This document shows positions 23,814 to 33,518 of a DNA stretch of 64,000 bases, piece by piece. The notes beneath the pieces were generated by a model, which ran no database searches, was not told the DNA's origin, and saw only the letters and a program-made list of their open reading frames with translations. This DNA comes from an uncultured Eubacterium sp. GTDB taxonomy: Bacteria > Bacillota > Clostridia > Lachnospirales > Lachnospiraceae. Positions within the stretch are counted from its first letter, which is position 1. Every line of letters begins with the position of its first letter. Location of the stretch: NCBI GenBank assembly GCA_910577225.1, contig CAJTMV010000003.1, positions 85,049 to 149,048 on the forward strand. The letters run 5' to 3'. The translations under genes and the position numbers were made by a program.

Positions 23814-25431
23814 ATTTCTGAAACAATTCCCAAAACGGATGAAAAACGTCGGCCTTTATACGCTGCTGTTTGGGAACAGCAGCCAGAAAACAACGTGGCG
23901 TCAGTATGGCTTTGATTCCATGGACGAGCAGTTTAATATGATTTTTGCAGTTATGCTGTATCTGATGGAGCAGTCGCTGAAAGAAGAAAATTGCGTGATG
24001 GACGATATCGGGGCGTATATCGACACGTTAAATACAACGGCGTTTGGCAAACCGCTGTCGTATGAGGATTGCCGGAAACTGGGAGACTTTATCGTAAATG
24101 TCATATTGTCCAACGACGGACGGCCGATGTATTTTCAGGGCTATGATTTTGAAAAGCTGGAATATCAGAGAATCAATATCAGTTATGTGGCAAACCGGAT
24201 CGTATATCTGGATACGGAAGTGAAGCGGACTTCTTATTATCTGACGAATGACGGCTACAATCTGCTGCTGGGTACGCTTGAGATTGAGAGCAATATGAAG
24301 CTGACGATTCATGAAATGATATTTAAGATGCACCTGGAAAAACAGAGCTATGATAAAGCGGTAGACGAAGTAAAAAATGTGTTTAATCTGATGCGTATCC
24401 AGCTGCAAAAGATTCAGGAAGCGATGGGAAGAATCCGCAGAAATGCCCTGAATTATTCTGTGATGGATTATCAGCAGATTCTGGAAGAAAATATGGATAC
24501 GATACGGGATACGAGAAAGCAGTTTGTGGAATACCGCGATATGGTAACCGCGCGCGTATCAGATCTGGAAGAAGAGCATATTAACGTGCAAAAGCTGAAT
24601 GAGAAAGAGGAAGAAAATCTGGGGAATCTGCGTGTGATCGAAAGTTATTTAAACCGTGTGATCGACGAGCATCAGAAAATACTGAACAATCATCTGGATC
24701 TGAAAGCGTTGTATACAAAGGAACTGGAAGAACTGTCACAGATGTCTCTGATACGCAGATTTTCCCTGCGCAGCGAGCTGTTCGACCGGATTCTGGAACA
24801 TCCCCGGGGACTGTCCAGGATGGATATTTTTTTCCGGCCGATGTTTCTGCAGGGACCGGATAAGATTTATCATCTGAACAAGGCGCTCGAGCCGCAGCAG
24901 GCGGTTCGGAAAAAAGTGGAAGAGGATAGCGGGGAGCAGATCGATTTTGACGAGGAGCAGTGGCAGAAAGAACAGGAACAGATGCGGGCAAAGAAGCTGG
25001 AAAAATATAAAAGCTGTCTGGGATATCTGTTAGGCCGTCTGTTTGCCGCGGATCAGTTTACGCTGTCAGAATGCGCGGAGGAGCTGCTGCATGAGGATGA
25101 AAACAGGCGGCGGCTGATTCCGAATGTAGAGATTTTTAAGGAAGTTATGGTCGAGCTGATCAAAAGCCAGGAGATTGACATTCCCGCGTTAAAGAAAGAG
25201 CGGAGCGAATTTATACAGGAAGTCTCAGGAGGATTTCAGCTGAATGAAATGCTGCTGAATCTGCTGGAAGAGCGGGAGACAGCAGGAGAAACAGGGATAC
25301 GTAAAATATATGTCTGCCGGATCGAAGGCGCGGAGGCGGTGGTTTTTAAAAATGTCGGCGATGAACAGGGAAATCAGAAAACGATTCGCTGTTCCGATCT
25401 GATATTTCGGGCAGAATACGAATTACAGTGA
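23800..25431 (+). CDS. jetA: Wadjet system kleisin-like subunit JetA
   Basis: This 543-residue MukF-like subunit would bridge the heads of the JetC dimer. An N-terminal winged-helix-type region (MMQYEFLKQFPKRMKNVGLY, IFAVMLYLMEQSL) is followed by long helices with coiled-coil character (about 185-310). A C-terminal domain follows, including DRILEHPRGLSRMDIFFRPMFLQ, which I regard as typical of the JetA family. The start is ATG 23800 or 23803, inside the jetD end. The jetB ribosome site lies just after the stop. Confidence 0.82.
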   Translation: MMQYEFLKQFPKRMKNVGLYTLLFGNSSQKTTWRQYGFDSMDEQFNMIFAVMLYLMEQSLKEENCVMDDIGAYIDTLNTTAFGKPLSYEDCRKLGDFIVNVILSNDGRPMYFQGYDFEKLEYQRINISYVANRIVYLDTEVKRTSYYLTNDGYNLLLGTLEIESNMKLTIHEMIFKMHLEKQSYDKAVDEVKNVFNLMRIQLQKIQEAMGRIRRNALNYSVMDYQQILEENMDTIRDTRKQFVEYRDMVTARVSDLEEEHINVQKLNEKEEENLGNLRVIESYLNRVIDEHQKILNNHLDLKALYTKELEELSQMSLIRRFSLRSELFDRILEHPRGLSRMDIFFRPMFLQGPDKIYHLNKALEPQQAVRKKVEEDSGEQIDFDEEQWQKEQEQMRAKKLEKYKSCLGYLLGRLFAADQFTLSECAEELLHEDENRRRLIPNVEIFKEVMVELIKSQEIDIPALKKERSEFIQEVSGGFQLNEMLLNLLEERETAGETGIRKIYVCRIEGAEAVVFKNVGDEQGNQKTIRCSDLIFRAEYELQ

Positions 25432-25451
25432 GGAAAGGATGCAGGACGAGT

Positions 25452-26171
25452 ATGGCTTATGAAATCGAAGAAATCCGTACCAGCCAGGAGATATTTTACT
25501 ATCTGCTGGAGCACCATGAGATTCATGAAGAGACGGAACACAGATTATATCAGGCTTATGCAGAAAATGAACAGATTCAAAATCTGGTAAAATCACAGGG
25601 AACAGTCGCGTCCTGCAGTATTGAACGTTACGGAGATGTGATCTATCTGATTCCGCAGGAAGAAAATTATTTTCTCGGATTTTCCAAAGCGCAGTTAAAG
25701 GCGGCTTTGTGCAAATCTTCAGGGACAGACCGGGATTATTATTTATCGCAGTTTGTAATTTTAACGCTGCTGGTGGAATTTTATGACGCACAGGGGAAGA
25801 GCAGCAAGGCGAGAGAGTTTTTGCGTGTCGGAGATGTACAAAACAGTATCGGGACTTATTTAAAGGCAGGAGCGGAAAGCGGCGGGGAGCAGACGGAGGA
25901 AGAGACAGGACTGGCGTTTTCAGATATGTACGAAGCGTATGAGGCGCTGCGCTCCGATGAGAAAGGGTCGAAAGCGAAGACAACGAAAGAAGGATTTTTG
26001 CATCATATTCTGAAGTTTTTGGAGAAACAGGGACTGATCGATTATGTGGAAGAAGACGAGATGATTCAGACGACAAAAAAGCTGGATAGTTTTATGGATT
26101 GGAATCTGCTGAACCAGAATCATTATATGCGTGTGCGGAGAGTGCTGGGAGCAGAGGAGGGATCGATATGA
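25452..26171 (+). CDS. jetB: Wadjet system MukE-like subunit JetB
   Basis: This 239-residue protein fits the small KITE/MukE-like subunit by position and size. Its predicted winged-helix elements include ILTLLVEFYDAQ and HHILKFLEKQGLIDYVEEDE near 190. The sequence itself is weakly conserved, so the call rests mainly on context. An in-frame GTG at 25428 would add 8 residues, but the ATG at 25452 is preferred. The stop overlaps the jetC start by 4 bases (ATGA). Confidence 0.72.
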   Translation: MAYEIEEIRTSQEIFYYLLEHHEIHEETEHRLYQAYAENEQIQNLVKSQGTVASCSIERYGDVIYLIPQEENYFLGFSKAQLKAALCKSSGTDRDYYLSQFVILTLLVEFYDAQGKSSKAREFLRVGDVQNSIGTYLKAGAESGGEQTEEETGLAFSDMYEAYEALRSDEKGSKAKTTKEGFLHHILKFLEKQGLIDYVEEDEMIQTTKKLDSFMDWNLLNQNHYMRVRRVLGAEEGSI

Positions 26172-29100
26172 GTAAAATCAACGCAGTACGGCTGATCAAC
26201 TTAAATTACAATAACAATGCAATCCGTATCAGTGACGAGACGTTTCATATGAACGGAGAAAGTACGCTGCTGTCCCTGCGCAACGGAGGCGGGAAGTCGG
26301 TGCTGGTGCAGATGATGACGGCTCCGTTTGTCCATAAACGTTACCGGGATGCAAAGGAGCGGCGGTTTGAAAGTTATTTTACAACAGCCAGACCAACATT
26401 TATACTGGTCGAATGGGTGTTGGATCATGGCGCCGGATATGTGACGACGGGTATGATGGCGCGCAGGCGGCAGGAGATCGGCACGGATGTATCAGATTCG
26501 AACGATTCCCTGGAAATCATACAGTTTATCAGCGAATATCAGACATCCTGTGCGCATGATATTTATCATCTGCCGGTTGTGGAAAAAGGAAAAAAAGAAA
26601 TGTCGCTGAAAAATTTTGCGGCATGCAGGCAGTTGTTTGACGGTTATAAAAAGGATCCTTCGGTAAAGTTTTTCAGCTATGATATGAGCAACAGCGCGCA
26701 GTCCAGACAGTATTTTGACAAGCTGGCGGAATATCAGATTTATTATAAGGAATGGGAAACCATTATGAAAAAGGTGAACCTGAAAGAGTCTGGTCTGTCG
26801 GAGTTGTTTGCGGACTGCAGGGATGAGAAAAGTCTGGTGGAAAAATGGCTGCTGGACGCTGTAGCCAGCAAACTGAATAAAGAGAAAGACCGGATGAAAG
26901 AATTTCAGAATATTATGGAAAAATACGTCGGTCAGTATAAAGATAATAAGTCCAAAATTCAGCGCAGGGATATTATCCGCCAGTTTCGCCAGGAGTCGCA
27001 GGAAGTGATGGAAACGGCGGGACAATACGAAACTGTGGAAAAAGAACTGCAGCTTCGGCAGGAACAGATCGGTATTTTTTTATGGCAGCTTTCCGCGGCA
27101 AAGCATACCGTACAGGCAAACTGTGCGGCAATCGCAGAAAAAAAGCAGCGGCTGGCCGCAGATATGGAGCACCTGAAATATCAGCAGATATCCAAAGCCG
27201 TATATGAAGCGATGGAAACCGAGCGTTTCTGCAGGGCAGACCGGGAAATGATACAGCTGGAACGGGATGAAAAAGAACAGGAATACGAGCAGACCAGATA
27301 TATGCTGCATTTATTCGATTGTGCCAGGCAGCAGCAGGAGCTGGAAGAACAGCGCGCCGAATGTGCGCAGTATGAGCAGCAGCTGGCCGTACTGAACCAG
27401 CAGGAGCAGGATTACGGCAGAGAGCGCGGGCAGCTTGGGTATACGCTGCGGATGTATTATGAAGCGGAGCATCGTAAGCAGCAGGAACAGGCACGGCTGT
27501 CGGCGGAGAAGCTGACGCATGTTTATGAAAAAATCACGGAGGAAGAAGAAAAGGCTGAGAAATATCGGGCAAAGATATTGGAACAAAGTACGGCTGTCGG
27601 CAGTGTGCAGGCGAAAATACAGGAGTATGACGCGAAAGAAGAGACGTATAATCGGCGATATCAGCAGGGGCTGATTCGAAATATACTCGGCGAATACGAA
27701 CCGGCGGCGTTGGAAATCCGTCTGCAGGAATATGAAAAAGAACTGGACGCACTGAAAAAATCTTATCAGCAGATGCAAAGAACGGCAGAGGAAGGCAGCT
27801 GGACGCAGAAAGAAAACGAACGCAATCTGGAAGATGCCGGACGGAAAAAAATGCAGAAGGAACAGGAGCTGGAACATGCGAAAGAAGTGTGCAGCCAGTA
27901 CGAACAGGAGCTGGCAGAGCGGAAGAAGCTGCTGCGTTATTTTGGTCTGGATGAAACAGTTTTATATGATATGGAAAAAATTGTGCATGCGGCACAGCGG
28001 AAACTGTCTGGGATCGAACTGGCAAAAAGGGGTCTGGAAAAAGAAGAAGATCTGCTGCGCAAAGAATATCAGCGGCTGACACAGGGACGGGTACTGGAGC
28101 TGCCGGAATCGTTTGAAAAACTGCTGAACGATCTGGACATTGCTTATGTCTATGGGATGGAATGGCTGAAAAAGAATCAGTATACGCAGACGCAGAATCA
28201 GAAACTGATACGCAGGTATCCGTTTTTGCCGTATGCCCTGATGCTGTCGGCACGGGATATGGAGAAACTAAAAAGCGCGGATACGAAAAAACAAAACAAA
28301 GAACTTCCTTATACCTCGTTTCCGATACCGCTTATGGTAAGAGAACAGATGGAGCAGGCGGAGGGCGGCGAAAAGAATCCGGTTCTGGAACTGGAGAACG
28401 TAAGTTTTTATCTGTTGTTTAACGAGCATTTGTTAAATGAAAAAAAGCTGCAGCAGATGGCGGCTGAAAAAGAGCGGCAGATCGAAAAGAAACAGGAGCA
28501 GATCAGGATCCGCCGTCAGGAATATGAGGAATACTTCGCTAAAAAAGAGCAGCTGCGCAGCCAGTCGGTAACGAAGCAGTTACAGGAGCAGGCGGAGCAA
28601 AAGCAAAAACAGCTGTCGGACGAGCTGGAGGAACTGACGCAAAAGATTCGAAAGCAGAGGGAAGAGGCGCAGAAGCTGACCGACAGACTGCAAAAGCTGC
28701 AGCAGCAGATTCACGAAAATGTCAGACAGCAGAGCACGAAAGAACGCAGGCTGGATGATCTGCGGCAGCTGCATCAGGCATATCAGACGTATCTGCAGGA
28801 TAAACGGCAGATGGAAATCCTGCGGCATGATCTGACTGTTACAAAGGAAAAGGAACAGCTGGCGGAAAGTACGGCGGGCAAACTGCGGGAACGTGCCAGA
28901 AATCAGGAAATCGAACTGGAACATGACAGACGTTTGGCCGGGCAGCTGGCAGAAAAAGCAGCCTGCTATGCACAATATGAGCAGACACAGCAGGCAGAGG
29001 GCAGACTGGAAGATCTGGAAAACAGGTATCTGGCCATTACCAGTCAGATCTCTCTGCGTCAGCAGGAAATCGAGCGGCTGCTGCAGGGAGCGCGGGAAAA

Positions 29101-30811
29101 AGAACATAAAATCGAACATGGACTTGCCAGAAAGCAGAAAAAATACAATCTGTCTGATGGAGAATGGAAACAGACGGTATATGACGAAAAAGCGGAGGAA
29201 CATCAGGAGCAGCTGCTGATCGTACGCGAGCGGCAGTACGAGATAAAAAAAGCCCGCTGGAATGAAGCGGATAAAAACGCGGCTCTGGCAAGTCAGCGGC
29301 TGGAACAGCATAAAAGGGCGATGATGGAAAAGTGCCGTCAGACGCAGCCGCTGCCAAAAGAAGAAATTCAGCCGATCGATTTTGAGTCTGAGATCGAAAA
29401 AAAGGATTATGAACGCAGAGAACTGGAGCAGACAGAGCAGCAGGAGCAAAGGAGGATGGACTGGTATGAGGAACATCTGACCGCTCTGGCTGAATATACA
29501 GAGTATCTGCCTGCGGACGAACAGAAGCTGTGGGAGATGATCGCACATGGACTGGAAGCGGAGAACGTCTGTTCCAAAGAAGAACAAAAGATGTGGAAGT
29601 CCGTGCAGGATCAGACGGCTGCGGACGCAGGCCCGGCGCGTTCAGATGAGCTGCAGGAGCATGGCGGTACAGATGCGGGCAGGCAGCAGATGCTGGAAAA
29701 GATTCAAAGCGTTTCAGATCAGAAATGTGAACTGCAGATGATCGCGCTGCTGCAGGAGACGCTGGAGCGTCTCTCCAGAGAAGAGCTGCGCCGCAAAAAA
29801 GGGACGCTCGTCCGTGATTATAATCATTGTCAAAAGCGCAGACAGCAGAAAAAGGATCAGCTGACAGAGCTGCTGAATCAGATGGCGCGCAGGGAAATAT
29901 TTGCGGAGGATTTTTACCGCAAACCGATAGAGGCGATGCTGTCTCTGACGGACCACGCGGGGCAGGTGCTGCGCCAGCTCGTTACGACGCTGCAGTCTTA
30001 TGAGAATCTGATGGAAAAGATACAGGTGGATATTGCTATCGTGGAAGAGGAAAAGAGCCGGATTGCAGAGCTGTTTGGCGAATATGTGCATGAAGTGCAT
30101 CAGAATCTTAGCCGGATCGATCAGAATTCTACCATTACGATTCGTGATAAAAATGTGAGAATGTTAAAAATTACACTGTCCGACTGGGAGAAAAATGAAA
30201 GTCTGTATCAGACCAGAATCCGGGATTTTATGGAGGAGATTACGCAGAAAGGAATCGAGCTGTCAGAGCGTAACGAAAATACGCAGGAGTATCTGGGCGT
30301 GCGTCTTACGACCAAAAATCTCTATGATGTCGTAGTCGGTATTGAAACGGTACAGATTCATCTGCATAAAATAGAAGAACAGCGTCAGTACGAAATTACC
30401 TGGTCACAGGTAGCACGTAATTCGGGAGGCGAAGGTTTTCTCTCGGCGTTTATTATCTTATCAAGTCTGTTATATTATATGCGAAGGGACGAGTCGGATT
30501 TATTTGCCGACCGCAACGAAGGAAAAGTATTGCTGATGGACAATCCGTTTGCGCAGACAAACGCATCGCATCTCCTCAGGCCGCTGATGGAGATGGCAAA
30601 GAAGACAAACACGCAGCTCATCTGCCTGTCCGGTCTGGGCGGGGAATCGATCTATAACCGGTTTGATAATATTTATGTATTAAATCTGATTGCGGCAGGG
30701 CTGCACAGCGGGATGCAGTATGTAAAGGCTGAGCACATGCGCGGCAGGGAAACAGAGACAATGCTCGTGTCGCAGATCGAAGTGCTGGGGCAGCAGGAGC
30801 TGATTTTTTAA
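26168..30811 (+). CDS. jetC: Wadjet system SMC-like ATPase JetC
   Basis: This is a 1547-residue MukB-like SMC protein. Walker A (LRNGGGKSVLVQMM) is near residue 36. Long coiled coils rich in Glu, Gln and Lys run from about 290 to 620 and 760 to 1330, around a hinge-like region. The ABC signature NSGGEGFLSAFIIL lies near 1418 and Walker B VLLMDNPFAQ near 1453. It would extrude DNA loops and pass small circular plasmids to JetD. The frame extends 23 codons upstream into jetB, but the ATG at 26168, coupled to the jetB stop, begins the conserved N-terminus. All ATPase motifs are intact. Long open frames on the opposite strand here are composition shadows. Confidence 0.88.
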   Translation: MSKINAVRLINLNYNNNAIRISDETFHMNGESTLLSLRNGGGKSVLVQMMTAPFVHKRYRDAKERRFESYFTTARPTFILVEWVLDHGAGYVTTGMMARRRQEIGTDVSDSNDSLEIIQFISEYQTSCAHDIYHLPVVEKGKKEMSLKNFAACRQLFDGYKKDPSVKFFSYDMSNSAQSRQYFDKLAEYQIYYKEWETIMKKVNLKESGLSELFADCRDEKSLVEKWLLDAVASKLNKEKDRMKEFQNIMEKYVGQYKDNKSKIQRRDIIRQFRQESQEVMETAGQYETVEKELQLRQEQIGIFLWQLSAAKHTVQANCAAIAEKKQRLAADMEHLKYQQISKAVYEAMETERFCRADREMIQLERDEKEQEYEQTRYMLHLFDCARQQQELEEQRAECAQYEQQLAVLNQQEQDYGRERGQLGYTLRMYYEAEHRKQQEQARLSAEKLTHVYEKITEEEEKAEKYRAKILEQSTAVGSVQAKIQEYDAKEETYNRRYQQGLIRNILGEYEPAALEIRLQEYEKELDALKKSYQQMQRTAEEGSWTQKENERNLEDAGRKKMQKEQELEHAKEVCSQYEQELAERKKLLRYFGLDETVLYDMEKIVHAAQRKLSGIELAKRGLEKEEDLLRKEYQRLTQGRVLELPESFEKLLNDLDIAYVYGMEWLKKNQYTQTQNQKLIRRYPFLPYALMLSARDMEKLKSADTKKQNKELPYTSFPIPLMVREQMEQAEGGEKNPVLELENVSFYLLFNEHLLNEKKLQQMAAEKERQIEKKQEQIRIRRQEYEEYFAKKEQLRSQSVTKQLQEQAEQKQKQLSDELEELTQKIRKQREEAQKLTDRLQKLQQQIHENVRQQSTKERRLDDLRQLHQAYQTYLQDKRQMEILRHDLTVTKEKEQLAESTAGKLRERARNQEIELEHDRRLAGQLAEKAACYAQYEQTQQAEGRLEDLENRYLAITSQISLRQQEIERLLQGAREKEHKIEHGLARKQKKYNLSDGEWKQTVYDEKAEEHQEQLLIVRERQYEIKKARWNEADKNAALASQRLEQHKRAMMEKCRQTQPLPKEEIQPIDFESEIEKKDYERRELEQTEQQEQRRMDWYEEHLTALAEYTEYLPADEQKLWEMIAHGLEAENVCSKEEQKMWKSVQDQTAADAGPARSDELQEHGGTDAGRQQMLEKIQSVSDQKCELQMIALLQETLERLSREELRRKKGTLVRDYNHCQKRRQQKKDQLTELLNQMARREIFAEDFYRKPIEAMLSLTDHAGQVLRQLVTTLQSYENLMEKIQVDIAIVEEEKSRIAELFGEYVHEVHQNLSRIDQNSTITIRDKNVRMLKITLSDWEKNESLYQTRIRDFMEEITQKGIELSERNENTQEYLGVRLTTKNLYDVVVGIETVQIHLHKIEEQRQYEITWSQVARNSGGEGFLSAFIILSSLLYYMRRDESDLFADRNEGKVLLMDNPFAQTNASHLLRPLMEMAKKTNTQLICLSGLGGESIYNRFDNIYVLNLIAAGLHSGMQYVKAEHMRGRETETMLVSQIEVLGQQELIF

Positions 30812-30849
30812 GTATGGACATAATAGGTTAGAAGGAGCGATAATCACAT

Positions 30850-31620
30850 ATGCGTATTGTAGTAAAGGTAGGAACTTCAACGCTGGCATATCCGACCGGA
30901 TGTCTGGATATCCGCCATGTGGAAATTCTTGTAAAGACACTGAGCGATCTGAAAAATGCGGGTCATGAAATCGTGCTGGTATCTTCAGGCGCGATCGGAA
31001 TGGGCGTTGGGAGACTCTCGCTAAGCGGCAGGCCGGAGGACATGCCGACGAAACAGGCGGCGGCTTCGGTAGGACAGTGTGAGCTGATGTACACGTATGA
31101 CAGGCTGTTTGGAGAATATAATCATATTGTCGGACAGATTTTGCTGACAGGTTCTGATTTTTCCCATGAAGACCGGAAAGAGAATTTTGAAAATACGATT
31201 TTGCGGCTGATCGAGCTGGGAGTAATTCCGGTAGTCAATGAGAACGATACGATTGCCACAGATGAGATCTCGGTAGGCGATAACGATACGCTGGCGGCGA
31301 TGGTCGCGTGCAGTGTGGACGCGGATTTGCTGATTCTGTTAAGCGATATCGACGGACTGTACACAAAGGATCCGCATAAATGTGAAGATGCGCAGCTGAT
31401 ACCGCTGGTGATGGAAATCACTCCGGAAATACAGCTGCTGGCGGAAGGAAAAGGCAGCGGACTTGGAACTGGCGGTATGATTACCAAGCTGCATGCGGCA
31501 GGCATCGCGATGAATCATGGGGTCGATATGGTCATTGCAAATGGCTCAAGGCCGCGAAAACTATATAATATTGTAGAAGGCGAAGCGGTAGGGACACGTT
31601 TTTTGGGAAGAAAAAAGTAA
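30850..31620 (+). CDS. proB: Glutamate 5-kinase
   Basis: This 256-residue amino-acid kinase phosphorylates glutamate in the first step of proline synthesis. VKVGTSTL begins at residue 4, SSGAIGMG is near 45, and the feedback/active-site region VNENDTIATDEISVGDNDTLAA (core NENDT) near 130. GLGTGGMITKL near 207 is also present. It is the short form without the C-terminal PUA domain of the E. coli enzyme. It starts 38 bases after jetC with its own AGAAGGAG site, so it may be read from the Wadjet promoter as well. Confidence 0.95.
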   Translation: MRIVVKVGTSTLAYPTGCLDIRHVEILVKTLSDLKNAGHEIVLVSSGAIGMGVGRLSLSGRPEDMPTKQAAASVGQCELMYTYDRLFGEYNHIVGQILLTGSDFSHEDRKENFENTILRLIELGVIPVVNENDTIATDEISVGDNDTLAAMVACSVDADLLILLSDIDGLYTKDPHKCEDAQLIPLVMEITPEIQLLAEGKGSGLGTGGMITKLHAAGIAMNHGVDMVIANGSRPRKLYNIVEGEAVGTRFLGRKK

Positions 31621-31639
31621 GGAAAAAGGAGACGGTTTT

Positions 31640-32902
31640 ATGACGACGCAGGAGATTTTGATACGGGCAAACGAGGCGAAGACAGCGCTGACACTGGCGG
31701 ATACCGCACGTAAAAACCAGGCGCTGCACAGGATGGCAGACGCGCTGGAAAAGCCGGATCACAGAGCGAGGATTCTGGAGGCGAATCAACGTGATCTGGA
31801 AGCCGCAAAAGGTACCATTTCCGAGGTGATGCTGGACCGGCTGATGCTGAATGAAACGCGCATTGCAGGTATGGCAGACGGAATCCGGGAGGTTGTGGCG
31901 CTGGAAGATCCGGTTGGGAAAGTGTTGTCAGAAACCGTACGGCCAAACGGAATGACCATCCGAAAAACGGCTGTTCCAATGGGCGTGATTGCGATTATTT
32001 ATGAAAGTCGTCCGAATGTGACCAGCGATGCGGCTGCGCTGGCAATAAAAAGCGGAAATGTCTGCGTACTGCGCGGCGGAAAAGAAGCGTGGCAGACATG
32101 TCATGCGATTGTGGAAGCGCTGCAGATCGGGCTGGAAGAAGCAGGAATGCCGCGGGAGGCAGTCAGTCTGATCGAAGATACGACGCGTGTCAGCGCCAAC
32201 GAGCTGATGACAGCGGAAGGATTTGTCGATCTTTTAATTCCAAGGGGCGGCAAGGGACTGATCCGTTCCTGTGTGGAACATGCGACGGTACCTTGTATTC
32301 AGACCGGAACCGGCATCTGCCACGTATATGTCGATCGGGCGGCAGACCCTGCGATGGCGCTGCAGATCGTAAACAATGGCAAAACAAGCCGTCCGAGCGT
32401 ATGCAATGCGCTGGAGGTCTGTCTGGTGCACAGGGAGGCTGCGGCAGCGTTTTTGCCGGCGCTAAAGGAGACGCTTTGCGAAAAGCGTCAGAAAGAAGGA
32501 AAACAGCCGGTGGAGCTGCGTCTGGATGCGGAGGCGGCAAAGATCATTCCGGGGACGCCGGCGAAAGAAGCGGATTTTGACACCGAGTTTCTGGATTATA
32601 TACTTGGCGTTAAAATCGTGGATAGCCTGGAAGAGGCGATCGAACATATCAACCGGCATTCCACTGGTCACAGCGAAGCGATTGTTACCGCTGATCAGGA
32701 TGCGGCCCGGCAGTTTACGGCAGCAGTGGACAGCGCGGCCGTTTATGTAAATGTATCGACGCGATTTACAGACGGAGGCGAGTTCGGACTGGGATGCGAG
32801 ATGGGAATTTCCACGCAGAAACTGCATGCGAGAGGGCCGATGGGACTGGCAGAACTGTGCACGTATAAATATGTAATCTGCGGCGACGGACAGATTCGGT
32901 AA
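31640..32902 (+). CDS. proA: Glutamate-5-semialdehyde dehydrogenase
   Basis: This 420-residue enzyme reduces glutamyl-5-phosphate with NADPH, the second step of proline synthesis. The cofactor region includes VIAIIYESRPNVTSDAAAL (core YESRPNVT) near 115-130 and LRGGKEA near 142. The catalytic cysteine lies in VPCIQTGTGICH near 218. The C-terminal SEAIVTAD and NVSTRFTDGGEFGLGCEMGIS (core FTDGGEFG) are typical. It lies 19 bases after proB. Confidence 0.95.
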   Translation: MTTQEILIRANEAKTALTLADTARKNQALHRMADALEKPDHRARILEANQRDLEAAKGTISEVMLDRLMLNETRIAGMADGIREVVALEDPVGKVLSETVRPNGMTIRKTAVPMGVIAIIYESRPNVTSDAAALAIKSGNVCVLRGGKEAWQTCHAIVEALQIGLEEAGMPREAVSLIEDTTRVSANELMTAEGFVDLLIPRGGKGLIRSCVEHATVPCIQTGTGICHVYVDRAADPAMALQIVNNGKTSRPSVCNALEVCLVHREAAAAFLPALKETLCEKRQKEGKQPVELRLDAEAAKIIPGTPAKEADFDTEFLDYILGVKIVDSLEEAIEHINRHSTGHSEAIVTADQDAARQFTAAVDSAAVYVNVSTRFTDGGEFGLGCEMGISTQKLHARGPMGLAELCTYKYVICGDGQIR

Positions 32903-32919
32903 AAGAATGGGGGAGACTT

Positions 32920-33516
32920 ATGGACGCAACCATATGGTCAGAACTGCATCCGGTAACCGACAGAGAATCGATACAAAATGAGGAACAAAAAGATGAAAAA
33001 ATAAACGGGCAGATTTATCGTATGTCTCCGGCTCCGGATTTTCGCCATGGTATTGTAAACAGTAATATTCATACAAAGATTAAAAGTGGTCTGAAAGACA
33101 GTAGTTGTCTTGTTTCGATTGCAAACCTTGATTTTAAATATCATCCGCAGATCAGTCAGGATTATGTCTGTCCAGACGTTATGATCGTTTGTGACCGAAA
33201 TCATTTAAAAGGCGGCAGTTATGATGGGATTCCCAGATTCGTCGCAGAGACAGTAAGTCCTTCTACAGTAAAAAGGGATAAGACAGAAAAAAAGGATATT
33301 TATGAAAAAGCCGGAGTAGAAGAGTACTGGATTGTTTCACCACAGGGAATGGTAGATATCTATTACTTAAATGATGGAACATACAGCCTGGAATACAGTT
33401 ATATGCTGCAGAGCGATAAACAGGATGTTAATTATCATGCGGAACAGGAAATTTGTCTGCGGGCATTTCCGCATATTAAAATGACATTGGGAGAAATTTT
33501 TGAGGGAGTATATTAA
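32920..33516 (+). CDS. Uma2-family (DUF820) PD-(D/E)XK endonuclease-like protein
   Basis: This 198-residue protein has the restriction-endonuclease-like fold of the Uma2 family. CPDVMIVCD near residue 87 and PRFVAETVSPST near 105 supply the Asp and Glu of the active site, followed by KKDIYEKAGVEEYWIV (core YEKAGVEEYWIV). Such proteins are abundant in cyanobacteria and scattered in Firmicutes. Their role is unknown, and many are linked to mobile DNA. Its ribosome site GGGGGAG supports the ATG. It stands between proA and thyX without related genes. Confidence 0.8.
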   Translation: MDATIWSELHPVTDRESIQNEEQKDEKINGQIYRMSPAPDFRHGIVNSNIHTKIKSGLKDSSCLVSIANLDFKYHPQISQDYVCPDVMIVCDRNHLKGGSYDGIPRFVAETVSPSTVKRDKTEKKDIYEKAGVEEYWIVSPQGMVDIYYLNDGTYSLEYSYMLQSDKQDVNYHAEQEICLRAFPHIKMTLGEIFEGVY

Positions 33517-33518
33517 AA

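Noticed and set aside
28580..29587. Long open frame on the minus strand inside jetC
   Set aside because: It is antisense to a well-supported SMC coiled coil, has no ribosome site, and its Leu/Phe/Gln-rich translation is the shadow of Glu/Gln/Lys codons.
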